From Cantharellus purpuraceus (Eukaryota; Basidiomycota; Agaricomycetes; Cantharellales; Hydnaceae), in assembly GCA_025174535.1 (NCBI GenBank), contig JALBUN010000016.1, positions 248,001 through 312,000 on the forward strand: a stretch of 64,000 nt of DNA, written 5' to 3'. The position numbers and the translations under genes were made by a program. Below the pieces are notes generated by a model. It was not told the origin of the DNA and searched no databases. It saw nothing but the letters and a program-made list of their open reading frames with translations. Below are positions 13,032 to 25,958 of the stretch, piece after piece (positions within the stretch are counted from its first letter, which is position 1; each line of letters starts with the position of its first letter).

Positions 13032-13683
13032 ATGGAAGCACATCATGCCGCTCGGTCGTCTCGTGGTGGCCGAAGGGGTGATCCATGTTCTTTTTGGTAC
13101 TCACTTCTTCAATATTTCTCTCCTGTAAAAGTAGGACAAGTACGTCCGGCGTCGCCGCCTACGCATGTCCGACCACCACCGCGACGTTTGCGGAAGCGAC
13201 GCCGACCCTCCCGCCCTCCGCTGCCTATGCTCTGCGACGTTAGAGCCGGCGAACACAAGCTTGCATTTAAGGGCCATTCATGGGCAGCCGTGTCACACTT
13301 GGAATCGGACCTTGGATACCAGGAAGAGGACGAGTGTGATCTCCTATGTAGTCGTCTTAGTCAGTATATCCCACACACTCTGGAGACCATCGAGGAGGTG
13401 GAAGGAGAGTACGCGTATGCGCAAGGAAGCATGCCTGCATTGGAGCGGTATCCGGTGCATATTCAGTTTTGAATCCCATTTCGGCAACATTCGACTAATA
13501 ATAGGCCATAGGGAAGCTGCGCTCTGCGGTTGGGTGAAGCACAGGCTGCGTTTGAGACAAGCGAGAGGGAACTCATTTACACGTGGGGCTCCCACAGAAA
13601 TGGATTCACTGTGAGTGCTTGCACCATTCCTAACATTCTGCCCGAGTGGCTTCAACATTTATAAGCTTTAGCTCTATCGGTGA
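13032..13683 (+). CDS. Hypothetical protein, three-exon model (177 aa)
   Basis: An open frame from ATG 13032 has a Pro/Arg-rich segment (about residues 45-70), then a charged segment with GHSWAAVSHLE and an acidic run. It joins through an intron at 13455-13511 (57 nt, GTGCAT...CATAG with a CTAAT branch-like site) to a segment with RLGEAQAAFETSERELIYTWG. It then passes a GTGAGT donor at 13611 to a four-codon last exon ending in TGA at 13683. The second exon is clearly protein-like and the frame is kept through both introns. I do not recognise the family. An alternative start is the ATG at 13045 with an intron after it. Function unknown. Confidence 0.4.
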
Positions 13684-15505
13684 CGCCATTCCATGAGTGT
13701 GGTGAAACATGTGGCACTTATGCCTCTATGAAGGATGGAGATATAATTTGCGAAGCGAGTGGCTGTCATTCGTCCAGTCTTGCCACGACAGGGATAAGTA
13801 TCAACGCGTTTAACTTTCTTGACTATCTATAATGTCCCAGTGCCACACCTTTGAAATGGTTTGGATTATTTCCATTGTTGAATAAGTCAAGATTGCATGC
13901 CGAGACAAATTTATATATCACGTGAAACTTGTTTGTTACCAGACGAATATACGGAAGTATCATGTGGGCATCATGCAAGCACGTCTCAACTTTGTTGTCT
14001 TTCAAGCAGACACCTCCAGGCTCACCCAGAAATAATATAGCTAATGGTCATCTCTGGCTGTGATTGTGTGCATGGAGGAAGGGGTGCACTGGCTCTGGTT
14101 ACCAAAATCGGCACACTCCACTCAGTAACTTGACAATAGTTGCAAGATGTGGCGACTCTTCTCACTTATAACCGCTCACAACTTATCTTTCCCTTCTTAC
14201 AGTAACTTCAAACCCAACGCGTCATGCTACCACGAGACACCGAGAATGAACACACCGGGTGCAGATCTGGGCTTTTGATGTGGCTTTACTACACTCACCA
14301 AATTGCACTAAGACGGCAACTGCTCTGTTCTACTGGGTGGAGCGGTAATACATGTCAGGGAGGCTAGTTGCATCTCATTCATAATTTCAATAGTAAATAA
14401 CGTATCTCACCGGCTATTTTGCAACATACTACCCAATGGATACGAGTTCAAGTTAGTCGTTGACGTCAAACAATAACTCCTGGCTGTCAATAAAACGCGG
14501 TATACGAACGCTGGGTGTCAGGGAGCTGGGACGGTCGCAACCGCCTTTTGGAGACGGTCACTCATATTTGCCTCAGTCCGTTAACCCTAGGAAGAATATG
14601 TGCCCAAGAATCATCCGGGATTATGCCGTTCGTTACACGGCACCCATCGACGGACGAAGTAACGCGGCGGCTGCAGCTTCCAACCCCGAAAATTGGGACA
14701 CCGAGCCCAGTTCTGCCGGCGAAGGTGACATGGAGCTACGCAATAGGTCTGGAGAATCCTCATCAACCCCACCTATGATGATGGAGACTGCAAGTCAAGA
14801 GGACGGTGATGAAGGTGCGTCAGTGCGAAACCTGTCTTTGCTACCCAGGTCTTCACCACCATACTCATCTCCGTTATGCAGGTCGGTAGTTGGAGTTAAA
14901 AATCACATCACAGTGCACGGGATCGAGGCATCAAGGCTTCATGGAATTCCAAATTGCATCACATCCAGATGATGATCGGAGCTGGACAATTCTATAATTT
15001 TGATACCTTTTTATTCCTACAATGCTGAGGACAAGATAAGAAATAATAAGGCGATAAAACCCAGTGATACATTATGGGGGGTGGGGTCATACCTCTGCTC
15101 TTTTAAGCTCATCGAAACGTGTAGACTTTCCAGATGGTAGCCAGGGCCGTTCTACGACAGACTTTCTCCTATTCCTGACGCAGGATGCTGTGGTTGGTGG
15201 GATGTACCTTGCGGTAAGTCAAGCTGGGTGGCCGGTTTTCATCACCGTATCTTCTGCCATAGCTTCAACCTTCGTCGTGCTGTAAATGAGAAATTTTTAC
15301 TGTAATTAGTCAGTGACCGACCAATAAAGAAAAGGGACACCTTTTTCCGTACGTCTTACAAGTGCAGTAATAATAATTTCGGGTACTTATGACTGGGTGG
15401 TTCAACAATGCCACGTTCAATGTCTGTAAAGCCGGTATACATGTTACACCATGAGGCGTTGCCAAAATTGCATGTTGATCACGTGATCGCGTTTTCGTGT
15501 CTGTC
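13684..15505. other. Intergenic, no supported gene
   Basis: A plus-strand frame at 14460-14972 has an acidic, Ser-rich low-complexity segment, but it begins at TTG, lacks recognisable domains, and does not splice into anything. A few other short frames look like chance. The promoter of the leucine-rich-repeat gene presumably occupies the last few hundred bases. Confidence 0.35.
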
Positions 15506-18077
15506 ATGGCTCCCATCCTTTTCCAACACGTCTCCGTCATTCAGAAGCTTAACCCGGCAGGAATCGCGACGAACAAGCGTGTTCTTCAAGCATATCATCC
15601 AGGACACTACACCCTTAAGCTTCTTCCCGACCATTTGAAGCCGCTTGATACTCTCGGTTATGTTCCTCCTTTGCAATATTTTTGTTTGAAAACCCTTTAT
15701 CCCGACGTCGACTCAGTCAACATGGATGGCATTCCCCGCTTTCTCTTTCATCCTGAAATACATATGGCGTGGCTTAAAGGACTCATTCCTTTCTTTACAT
15801 CTAATACATGCGATATAGACATGAAGCGTGTGGATCCTCGCTTATGGGGTACCCTGATCCAGTTGTACTCGGATCTTCCTCTATGTTTTCACACATATAC
15901 CCTCCCACTGTCAGACACGCACCTCACACAGCTTCAAGCGATTCGATCAACACGCGACTTCACTCTAATCACCGTCCTTGATTTGTCTGCTTGTCATGAA
16001 CTCAGTGACGAAACGATAGGCGATTTGAAGCCTCTTACAAACCTTTGTGTCTTGGATTTGAGCTTGACTAGGGTTGGGAGTTGGGGGGTGAAGAAGCTAT
16101 CAATGTGTCTTGTGGGGAAGCATGGCAACATAATCGGCCCATGGGGTGTGAGGGTATGGAGCTTGAGAGGGTGTCGTAAAGTGGACCACACAGTGAAAGA
16201 TGCGTTAGTCAGGTTCCCATTACTTAGCGTAGTTGGTGCGTTTCTCTCTACTTCATCTTACTTGCTCTGAGCAGTCACCTCCTTTGACGCCAGACCTTCG
16301 CGGCACTTCCGTGTCCCCCTGTTCTCAGCTTCTGGGCTTCGCCTCCTGTCCCCCCACTGCCTACACCACTTTTTACCATCCGAATCCCCCTCTCTCGTGG
16401 ATCAACGGATTGTGCGAATCTTTTCCGGACTGTCAGATCTTCCAGTCCTGCGCAACGGAATCGCGCCATATCATTCATATAAACACTTTGGAGTATCCTG
16501 AGTTGTCTCCTCCAAACCAGTCTCGTGAGAGAAATGGCGACGAGGACAGAGTTAGAGGGCAAGACACTGTCTTAGCTCTCTTTCCTGGTAGAAGACAAGC
16601 ACGATATACCACATATCAGCTTACCCAACATTCGCAAGAGGTAGGCTGGGAAGCGAATCGGTTATCATATGAACCACAGAAGGTCAAGCGAGAGCGCTGT
16701 GATGTATTTGAGCCATATGATACGAACGTATCCGAACCCAACCATAGAGACTATGGTGAGTTTTGAGGTTCATCCGTGGTAGGATGACAGTTCAGAGATT
16801 GATGGTTCAGAAGGTTGTCCTTCAGAGTCTTGCCATTCAGACGATGATCGTTTGTGGAGTGATCTTTCCGAAGAGACCTTTTCAGAGGGTGATTACCCAG
16901 AAAGCGACGTTTCTGAACTTGATCAGGTTCTAGTTGTTCAATCGTCGATGCACGCGTGCCATGACCGATGTTTTGCTTTGTTCCGCTTTTGTAGGGTCAG
17001 GATGATACCGAGCGCATCGTCAATCCTTTCTACCGCAACTCGAGCCAATCCCAGGAACTTCCAATATCCTCGCGCGGGCCCGAACTTGTAAGTCCTTGTG
17101 CGAAAGTGCGAATTGACCGCAGCATGACATGTGAATCATGTAGGTTGTCCAGGAAAACGAAGTGGCATCCATTGTGACTACGCGGCATGCCGCGGAACAG
17201 AATGCCCTTCAGTTCTACAGAAAACCTGATATTCGTGAATGGGGAGGCTCTCATCGACCTTTCATAGGTGTGTTATATATCTGACTTTTTGTCTTGTGAA
17301 CCTTCAAAAACGGGCCTTCATCAACTTGTAGAAGAGAGTGATCCAGCAACAGACATCCGGGATACGAAGAGATGGAAAGAGATGCACAAACCTACACCAC
17401 GGCTGCCACCTACTGGCCCACAGTGGAATTTAATGTTCTTTCGAGAGCCTCCAGCCTACGACTCTATAAGTCATGATAATGTTCCTGAAACTGGACGCAG
17501 TTACAGGAAAAGAAGTGATGGGCCTGTTCTAGCAAAGAAAAGGAAGATAGGGCCAGAGTCAGTGGGTCTTCCTACAGTGTTAATGAATCGGCAGCGGGCA
17601 ACAGGACAGGGTCTATCGATCGGTGGCGGATGTTCACAAGGCTTGAAAGGTCTCGGACAAGTTGCAAAGCAGACTGATCGAGAGTCACACTCAAATCTGC
17701 CATGTGCTTCCAAGAATCCTTTTCTGGCCCGTATGAAACATCCTGCAAACTCCTTACCTTCGCCCACCCTTCAACCCATCTCACGTCCCCAGAGCACCAA
17801 AACGTCAAGATCGACGGTCTCTGCTGTGCAGCCGGGAAGCGTCTCATCATCTCAATCTCGATCTGGTCCCCGGTCTAAAACACCGACCCCTTCAACGACG
17901 TCTGACATGCCTTCAACAGCGAGCAGCAGCGTGTCATGTACAACGCACCAGGGAAACGAGATCTCCGATTCCAAGGGGAAGAAACAGATTGGGAAAAGGG
18001 GTGTGGCTCAGATGAAACAGGACAAATGTAAACAGCCTTTTGACATGAGGGCGTGGGCTATGCGAACTAATAAGTGA
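15506..18077 (+). CDS. Leucine-rich-repeat protein with disordered, NLS-bearing tail
   Basis: Six exons give a 756-aa protein. Introns: 16236-16293, 16728-16782, 16927-16994, 17088-17143, 17268-17331. The ATG at 15506 is used; a GTG nine bases upstream in the same frame is not a plausible fungal start. The N-terminal 150 residues (PGHYTLKLLP, YVPPLQYFCLKTL) and the following leucine-rich repeats (about residues 150-250, with VLDLSACHELSDETI and VLDLSLTRVGSWGV) match a conserved basidiomycete family I recognise only as a hypothetical LRR protein. Exon 3 is acidic. Exon 6 is disordered, with a basic nuclear-localisation-like cluster (KKRKIG near residue 575) and a Ser/Thr/Pro-rich tail. A nuclear scaffold role is a guess. 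The 16728 donor (GTATCC) is the weakest splice choice; a GTGAGT 38 nt downstream breaks the acidic frame. Confidence 0.75.
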
Positions 18078-18650
18078 TACTAGAGAGCTACTGTGTGTTT
18101 TGACCCTGTTACTAAATTGCTTTCTCTCCAGGAGAATGATTGTTTGCATTTGATCAAGTGAATGCGGTGTGAGAGCTGTGTTTGAGTGCTGTTTCGAACC
18201 TTCGGCGATGCCAAGCCGAGTATGGCTGTGTCAACAAAACGAAGTGCATCATAATACATGTGGGATGTCCGACCCCATGCGACATGCGGCGTACCTGTTT
18301 CCGTCATTATTTATTATTGGAGGCGTCAGGTCCGATCAAATGGACGCTCGTTGTAGGCGAGTAAGATCCGATGTCTTGGACCATCAGCCGATGATGGCAA
18401 TTTTACTCTCCGCTGGTCTAGATAGCGATTTGCGGCTTAATGCAGCCGCGACAGAGACTACTCCCTCCTCTTCCTCTTTCCTACCAGACTGAGTCTACGC
18501 CATTCGAAGGGCTGGACCTTGCGCTATTCTTTTGCAAGTCACTTCTCGACAGTCAGGTTTCTTTTGCAGTAACCAATACCTTCGCCTTCTTCCGCCAAGC
18601 GCGTTATTGACCACTCTCGTTCGTCGTAAACATTCCATTTGTTTCACGCC
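18078..18650. other. Intergenic, probable receptor promoter
   Basis: No gene recognised. Short open frames on both strands (18169-18492 plus, 18495-18713 minus) are unsupported. The sequence just before 18651 is pyrimidine-rich, as is common in front of basidiomycete genes. Confidence 0.4.
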
Positions 18651-20746
18651 ATGTTTTCCGCTCTTCTTTACAACTCGTCCGAGGCGACGACTTCTGCAGG
18701 CCACAAGGTGCAACTCTCAGTGCGGTACAGCCCTAGTGAGAAGACTGGTGTATCGGTATGTGATCATGGTAGGCTTTACCATTATTATTGACATGCTATG
18801 CTCTTCGTTATAGGTGCTTGTTGTAGCAGCTGGTATCTCTCTTCTTGCTGTGGTGTACCTCTTGGTCATTCTAGGGGTAATGAGCATCATGCTTAGTCTT
18901 GGGGCGTACTGACTGTGGCATACCAGATTTCGGCCTACAAGACTATATGCAAACCGAGCGAGCATCGTTTCATGCGCACTCATGTTGTGGCGTATTTCGT
19001 TTGCCTTCTTCTTAGTGACGCGATTTCGGGTAAGCTCTTCTAATTCGCGAGATGTCAATGACTGAATCTTATCTTCAGCTGTTGGGTCTTTGATGAGCGG
19101 TCATTGGGTCAGTGAGGGGGGTGTGTTCCTCGGGACGTTCTGTACGTCACAGGGTACACTTAAGAACGCAGGAAATGTCGGAGCAGCGTTATGGTGTGTC
19201 CAATTATATGAACTTATTCATTTAACCTTTGCTCACCGATGTACAGGATCATAGTAAGACAGTCCGATTGTTAATGTCAATTATAAAGAGTTTGATTGCT
19301 TTAAAACAGGTCATAGCCATCCATACTTTCTGCATCATTGTTCTGAAGTGGAGGTCACGGGACTATGTTCTCTACACGACACTCTTTGTCGTATGGGCGT
19401 TCATTGGTTTGGTAGTCATTTTCGGTCCAGCTGCTGTTCAGAACATGGCGGTTAGAGGTCCATACTGTGAGCCCAATGCTTTAAGCATAGGATGTCTCTG
19501 ACAAGCCATGCGTAGTCGGCGTCTCCGATTACTGGTGTTGGATTACGGATGCCTACTCCGCACAACACGTCACACTAGAGTACTTTTGGGTATGTTCCTT
19601 TGGGCTACAAATTTGCGGCACTCCAATGCATGATGCTATACTAGATGTTCCTCGCGGCCATGGTCTCTTGTTTCTTGTACACAGTGGTATTCCTTAGCCT
19701 TCGTGGGAACCTCATCGTCAGTGGTGGGAAGCTGCGTCTACGTTTTAGACGATCAATATCGAGTTGGAATGCCCAGACCGGGAAAGATTTACCTGGTGGG
19801 CAAGCGCTGAGGGTAGCTAAACAAATGCTTGTGTAAGTAGATGACTGTTGGCTGAGCATGGTCTTTGACTAATGTCTGTTCTACTTAGTTACCCTGTGAG
19901 TTTGGCACAATAAATGCAAGTCTATGTATGCTTAGGCTGCCTTACAAACCCATTCTAGATCGCATACACCGCTCTTGTCCTTCCCATCGCCCTCTGCCGA
20001 TTCTTGGGGTGGTCAGGCCATCAGGTCCCTTTCGAGCTCACCATCTTTGCGTAAGTATCGCTCGTCACCAGTCAATGATATACTTTTCATTTTCTCATTC
20101 ACACCATAGTGACACCATATTCGTACTGTCTGGACTCGTGAATGCAGTCCTATTCACCACCACAAGGAAGATCATCCCCGGCAACCCATGGGGGATGTCC
20201 TTACGATCCCGACCTTCCGACACTGACATGGAGTCACAGCTGTCCATCGCACCCTTTGTTGCAGAGAAAGTTTCGGTATCTCCCATCGAAATGGAGTCAA
20301 ATCAACAGATTGTGACAGTTCCTGCACCCCTACATATGAGGAATAAATCCCCAGGAGGAGTTTCCGTAGCGACCACGGAGGCGTCTGACTATTCCCAGAC
20401 AACTGCTGGCGAGCCCGTCGCCCCGATTTTATCCATTCCCATACCGAGGGAACAAGACAGATCCGACGCAATGGAGGTGGTTCCCCAGTCCAACGTCACT
20501 CCCCGCAACGTTGTTAGAAACCCCTCTCGACGCAAACAACCTCCCGATGTACCAGTAGGCATAGGAGAGGGACCTGAGGTCAATTTCAACAAGTCGTACT
20601 CTGGCTCACCACACTTGAAGCCCAGGGTTACTTCTCGTGCCCTTCCACAGATTCCACCCGCAGCTCAGATGTCACATTCAAAATCCGGTTCTTCGTCCTC
20701 TTCGTCTTCAAACCACAGTCTCCGGGCACCTGGAACCCGGTTCTGA
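18651..20746 (+). CDS. Seven-transmembrane G-protein-coupled-receptor-like protein
   Basis: Eleven exons give 515 aa. Introns: 18756-18813, 18877-18926, 19030-19078, 19194-19246, 19254-19309, 19467-19515, 19590-19644, 19833-19888, 19896-19958, 20051-20109. Exons 5 (19247-19253) and 9 (19889-19895) are only 7 nt; skipping either breaks the frame. The 35-residue N terminus has an NSS glycosylation site, followed by seven hydrophobic helices: GISLLAVVYLLVIL; AYFVCLLLSDAIS; AALW...IAIHTFCIIVL; LFVVWAFIGLVVIFG; WMFLAAMVSCFLYTVVFL; AYTALVLPIALCRFLGW; FVLSGLVNAVLFTTTRK. Conserved Cys residues lie at the start of helix 3 and in the second loop (YWCWIT). The layout matches the basidiomycete receptors related to Git3/cAMP-type receptors. 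The cytoplasmic tail of about 185 residues is Ser/Pro-rich. The ligand is unknown. The gene begins about 570 bp after the LRR gene, on the same strand. Confidence 0.85.
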
Positions 20747-23355
20747 GGTGCGACTGTTACCCAAGCTGGTGCAGTCGCTTGTTTTAAGTTATGCTTTATG
20801 CCCACGATGTTTACGCGTTGCACGCCTTTTTTTTATTGTTTTCGCATCGTCATCTCCCGGTCGTGAATGACGTGAATTTCTATCGTGAGGCCGCACTTTT
20901 ACGGTATTTATTCACACACTTCGACAATCTTATCGTCTCCCCTGTCACTAGTATGTCATGATTCTGACGACCATGTTCGAATAGTATTAGTATCTTGCAC
21001 TGTCTCTTGTATTTCTTATTTCTTAGTGCATCGTTAGTAGCACGTAGATGTCGAAATAATTCGATGTCTGGTTTTGCACTAACCCTAAGCTCAAAGAAAG
21101 GTCCAGTACTCTATTTCAGAATTACAGTATAATTTGCCGGTGCTTGGGTCATCGCTGTCAGCTCAGATGAGAGTGAAGATCTACTGATGATGAAAAGTGT
21201 ATCTTGAAGTCCGAATCTGGCCCAATGATTAATGAAGGGTCGATCCCCGACTGTTCAATTTAGAAAATACGGAAGCTTCATTAAAAGCCTTCATAACCTT
21301 AGAATATTGTTGCCGGGCTTACGTTACCGCCCTTCACCGAAGAGAGAACTTGGGGTAAGTAATAAGGTCATGACTGACGTGGAATAGGGGGGCATAACGT
21401 AGATAATTTGCAATACGGTGCCACCCAGCGCCCAAGGCTTTGCGCCAAGCAGCACATCGCGAAGAAGATCACTGTGCCACAATGCTTGGCATGAGTATCG
21501 TGCCCAGGCGACGACACATATTGGTCGCTGGCTTCGATTTGATGCCAAAGCAAAAGTCATATGTGGGCTGACTAATTATACTCCGACCGATACTCTGATA
21601 CTCTATCAGCGAAATCAACACGGTGTGTCTGAAGGATATGGATGCGAAGAGGGACTAGATATATAAACTTCAGTTGTGCGGGGAGCAATCAACTTTAAAT
21701 TCAGTAGCTACCTAGATATATAACTACAGAGCTCGCGGTTAACGTAGTTAGGCATGTGAGAATGAAATGGGACGTATACTTCGGTTGTGCAGGGAGCAAT
21801 CAACTGAAGTATCCGATAGAACGATATTGAACTTATATACTACCGAGTCAGGTGGGCAAAATAAAATAAGTATCACCGTACTTGACCGCTATGCGTGTGT
21901 ATTTGCGGCTGTTGAACTCTGTGGTACCTCATCTATGCTTCCGTGTTCGTCGGCCTCGATACTTCAACGGTGTCCATGAAGACCATGGTATGTACCTAGC
22001 CAGGCTAATACGCTTGTTTGAAGTAAAGCTTTGGGGCCGCACGTCTTGCCATCGTAAGGTTCATACTTTGTGACATCTAAACCTGGGGAGGATGGTGCCC
22101 TCCAGGAATACCATACAATCTTGCACAACGCGCATCCCCGAGATGCAGGTTGTGGAGCTTCATGCACATGGTCCTTTTCAAATCCTACTTTGCGAGTTGA
22201 GTATACGAATAGAGTTTGAAACAAGCGGTGCGCCACGAAGGACATCGTTAGCGACGCTAAGAGCGCCATCCCGACTCTCAAAATCTGACATATATAGTAA
22301 CCAAGGATATACATACACTTAAGACATGTCCTGAGGTACCTCCTAGACAGTTGTGTGTTAAACATTATATGACCAAAATGTGAAAAGGGAGATATACACC
22401 TTAATGTATAAAAATCAGTTTGGATGCTGGTATTTCATTCCCCTAGAGAGATTTGGGCTTGAGGTGTTTGCCCCCAAGAGTGACTGTTGGATTGTATGAG
22501 CACAGAACATTGGTAATGGCGATCACACAAGTTGCAGCCTATGTGAATCATCTGGGATGAAACATCAGGCGACTCTCGGCATGGGCATGATGTCACAAGC
22601 TAGTAGGTAGTGTCACTGGAATGACACAGTTTCAAAAATATATATATACGTTAGTCCGTTGAATGAAGGCGAAAGCCACTCACCTCTGAAATGCTACGTG
22701 TTTGTGGTGGTGAATAGCGAGCTGCAGTTGTGAAGGGACGATATGTCTCGGCGACTCGTCATATGAGATGTCCGGTTTGGCGTCCGAACAGATGGAGCGT
22801 CCGCTGTGGCGTCCGAGCCAGTGGGCCGCCCGCTGGTCCGGCTTCAGCCGCTGCTGACCAAGCTGTTTCGTCGGGCTTTGCCTCCAACCTATGGTCGATG
22901 GTCGATTTAGGACAGTATATAAGTCATTAATTTAGTCTTCACAAATTGCAGTATTTACAAAATTTCCAAAAGGGTCTGCTGATCGACTAATATACAACGA
23001 TATTGAAAGCCAATACGTCACCCAAAGACCAACTTGAGTTGCCGACGTGACACTTTATTGTAACTACTATTGAAAGGTTTCCCTAGGAACAGGTTTACAA
23101 GTGGGACGCCTAACGCTTGAACTTGAGCTTTTATGTATGTGAGAGTCTGGATTGCTGTCAATTTGATCTTCTTCCTCGCTTAGACTTTCAGATTCTACTT
23201 CGATGCTCCCACAGTCGAGCCGCCCACGAGAAGCTTAGAAGCCGCCGGCAAGGGGAAAGCCATGGACAATTGGTGATAGAAGCGTCACATTCCCTTATCC
23301 TATGCGGCGGCAATCTCTCCAAGTTCTCTCTCTACCGTTACCATCCCACACAACA
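20747..23355. other. Intergenic, nothing recognised except small duplications
   Basis: About 2.6 kb without a gene I can support. A roughly 30-bp segment (containing GTTGTGC and GGAGCAATCAACT) occurs twice in direct orientation, near 21671 and 21782. A GC-rich stretch around 22768-22840 has two imperfect copies of a TGGCGTCCGA-containing unit. Open frames of 60-130 codons (for example 21964-22365 minus) show no family resemblance and mostly begin at non-ATG codons. Confidence 0.35.
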
Positions 23356-25958
23356 ATGTCCAACACCCAAGTCACAGACGTTGCAGATAAATCATTCGAC
23401 TATGTTATTGCAGGCGCAGGAGCACGTCGTCTCATTTCCCTGCCCTCTCTGATACTGATATACCATATAGACCGCAGGGCTGACGCTCGCAGCCAGATTG
23501 AGCGAGGATCCCTCTGTTTCTGTCCTTGTCCTCGAAGCTGGACGTCCTAACCTCGACGATCCAAACATTCTCATTCTCGGCCAGTTCGGAAAGACGTTCG
23601 GGGATCCGAATTATGACTGGGCTTTTTCGACGGTCAAACAGGCACATTGCAATAACAGGGAGCTCCCATGGTCGCGCGGAAAGGGTCTGGGTGGTAGCTC
23701 TGCCATGAACTTCTATGTATGGGTGTGAGTCTACGAGTAGCTCTAGCGCGCGTGATCGGCATGTCTGATGCATGAGCAGTAAACCCCCTGCCGTCGACAT
23801 CGACGCCATCGAGAAGCTGGGGAACCCTGGATGGGATTGGGAGAGCTATTTCAAGTACACCAAGAAGAATGAAACGTAGGACTGAACTTTGCTGTCGCTG
23901 ATGAAACCCTAACTTCAAAGCATAGGTTCAATGTGCCCCCACCCAACCAGGATTCATCCTATCCTGTTGAGTACAACATGAATAGCCGGGGGACCTCCGG
24001 CCCAATACAAACATCGTTCCCTCGTAAGATGCACACCACTGAGGAACCCTTCCAACTGTCCATGCGCAACATGGGAGTCAGGCCAAATCCTGACCCATAT
24101 AGTGGAGATGTAAGCAGACCGCAGCTTTTGAGGCTATCTTGTCAATAAAAATGGATTTGTGTCTAGAACACTGGCACCTGGGTTACAAATCTCAACCTTG
24201 ATCCCGCAACGTTTTGCCGCTCATACGCTGCAACAGGATATTACCAGCCAAACAGGGAGCGACCCAACCTTACCGTGCGTCCACAAAGAAATGCGAATGC
24301 ACGTTATGATTTTGATATATCTGCGCACCAGATCCTGACTGAAGCCACCGTCGTCAAAGTGCTATTTGCGGACCGTCACTCTGCCCAGGAGAATCTGACA
24401 GCTACAGGTGTCGAGTTCCGACTGGGATCAGATGTGTCCCATGGGTACGTGGCACACGCGAAAAAGGAAGTCATCCTTTCTGCGGGGACGATCAAGAGCC
24501 CACAGATCTTGGAGCTCTCTGGTATCGGGCGCAAGGATGTACTGGATCGCCTCGGCATCGATGTCAAGATCGATCTGCCTGGTGTCGGTGAAAATGTCCA
24601 AGAACATGTTATGTTTTGTACCCAGTCTTTTGTTCCTTTATGGTCATCCCTTTTATTGACGTGCTATAATACAGTTGGATCATTCGAGCTCAAGAAAGAT
24701 GCCGGGCATCAGACGTATGATATGTTGCGTGATCCGGATTATGCTGCACAACAACTGAAGCTTCAGTAGGCTTATTTCTTTGTCCCTCTTTCAATGAGCA
24801 ACTGATTTTCGGGTGCAGTGAGCAGCACGAGGGATTGCATGGCACAGGCATCACCTCATTCTCCTATATTCCGATTCAGGTAACGAATCCAAAGGACGCA
24901 TCGACCATCATCGCCATCGCTAGTAAATCCATAGAAGAACAGAAGGCATCAGGAAAACTGCCAGCGGGTGTTGCGGAGCAATATGACGTCCAACTTGAGA
25001 TACTCAAGGATGCTACTGCCCCTGACTTTGAAGTGGTTGGATTTCCCGGGTTATTTCCTGGTGTAGGTAAGTATTCTGCTCTCTGGGTCGCTGTGGGTGT
25101 GAGCTTGATGCATCTGAATTTCAGCTTCACCTCAGCCTGAAAAGCAGTATCTAACACTCGTTGGTATACTAAGCCATCCCTTGTCTCGTGGGACGATTGT
25201 AATATCTTCATTCAATCTCCTTGTGCGCTTCCACTGACAAGACTTGATCCAGCATGCTGTAAGTAAAGACCCCATGCAGCAACCTGAGATCGATCCACAC
25301 GTCTTCGAAAACGACTTCGGTGAGTGTGTGGGTATCTACTGTCAGTCTAACTAACGCAAATACTCCCAGACTTGGAGGTTCTGGTTCAACACTGGAAGTT
25401 TATCAAGGCACTTGTCGAAGTCGAGCCCTTAAAGTCCATGATCGCATGTGAAGCGTATCCCGGCCCAAATTGTGCTACAGAGGAGGCGGTCAGGAGTGCG
25501 TGCATTACTCTTTAGTTTGGGCATGGCCCTTTGATACTATTCTGCCGCTCTAGATTATATCAAGGACACGCTAGGGACAACCTGGTATGAATTTCAGACC
25601 AAACTTTTATTCTTAAACAGCCCGCCTAATATTTTACTGTAGGCACACCGTCGGATCCTGTTCCATGCTTCCCCGTGACAAGCAAGGGGTTGTTGACCCT
25701 GAGCTCAAGGTGACGTTGACTCAAATTATCATGTACGAGCCGTCTGACATGATTCATGATCAGGTGTATGGGACCCAGAACCTACGCGTCGTTGACATCT
25801 CAGTCATACCCCTTCATATCGCGGCTCACACACAAAGTACGAGTCGTATTCTGTCTTTATTCTGTCTTGGTATCCAACTCACTTTTGTTGCTGTTCCCGT
25901 AGCTACTGCGTATGTCGTTGGAGAGAAAGCAGCCGATATTATTCGTGGAGCACATTGA
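23356..25958 (+). CDS. GMC-family FAD oxidoreductase
   Basis: Glucose-methanol-choline oxidoreductases oxidise alcohols or sugars using FAD. Fifteen exons give 608 aa, the usual family length. Introns: 23422-23470, 23725-23779, 23876-23925, 24110-24166, 24275-24331, 24618-24674, 24766-24818, 25067-25124, 25199-25252, 25320-25369, 25496-25553, 25585-25642, 25710-25763, 25837-25902. The dinucleotide motif G20-A-G22-T-A-G25 is split by intron 1, which begins GC instead of GT (GCACGT...TATAG). The second GMC signature region is visible (ILSAGTIKSPQILELSGIG). Two catalytic His candidates sit at His545 (in WHTVGSCSM) and His588 (in HIAAHTQ), 43 residues apart as in aryl-alcohol oxidases. No signal peptide is visible, so it is probably intracellular; the substrate cannot be told. 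Intron 5 (57 nt) is stop-free and in frame. The next neighbour downstream is transposon debris. Confidence 0.93.
23422..23470 (+). other. GC-AG intron in the GMC oxidoreductase gene
   Basis: The intron that restores the FAD-binding motif (GAG to TAGL) has GC at its 5' end and AG at its 3' end, with GCACGT resembling the GCAAGT consensus of minor GC-AG introns. The nearest GT (23426) would shift the frame. All other introns I place in this gene are GT-AG. Confidence 0.6.

Noticed and set aside
14460..14972. 170-codon plus-strand frame
   Set aside because: Starts at TTG, is low complexity, and has no domain or splice context.
15497..15505. GTG codon as the start of the LRR gene
   Set aside because: Fungal nuclear genes rarely start at GTG; an ATG follows three codons later at 15506.
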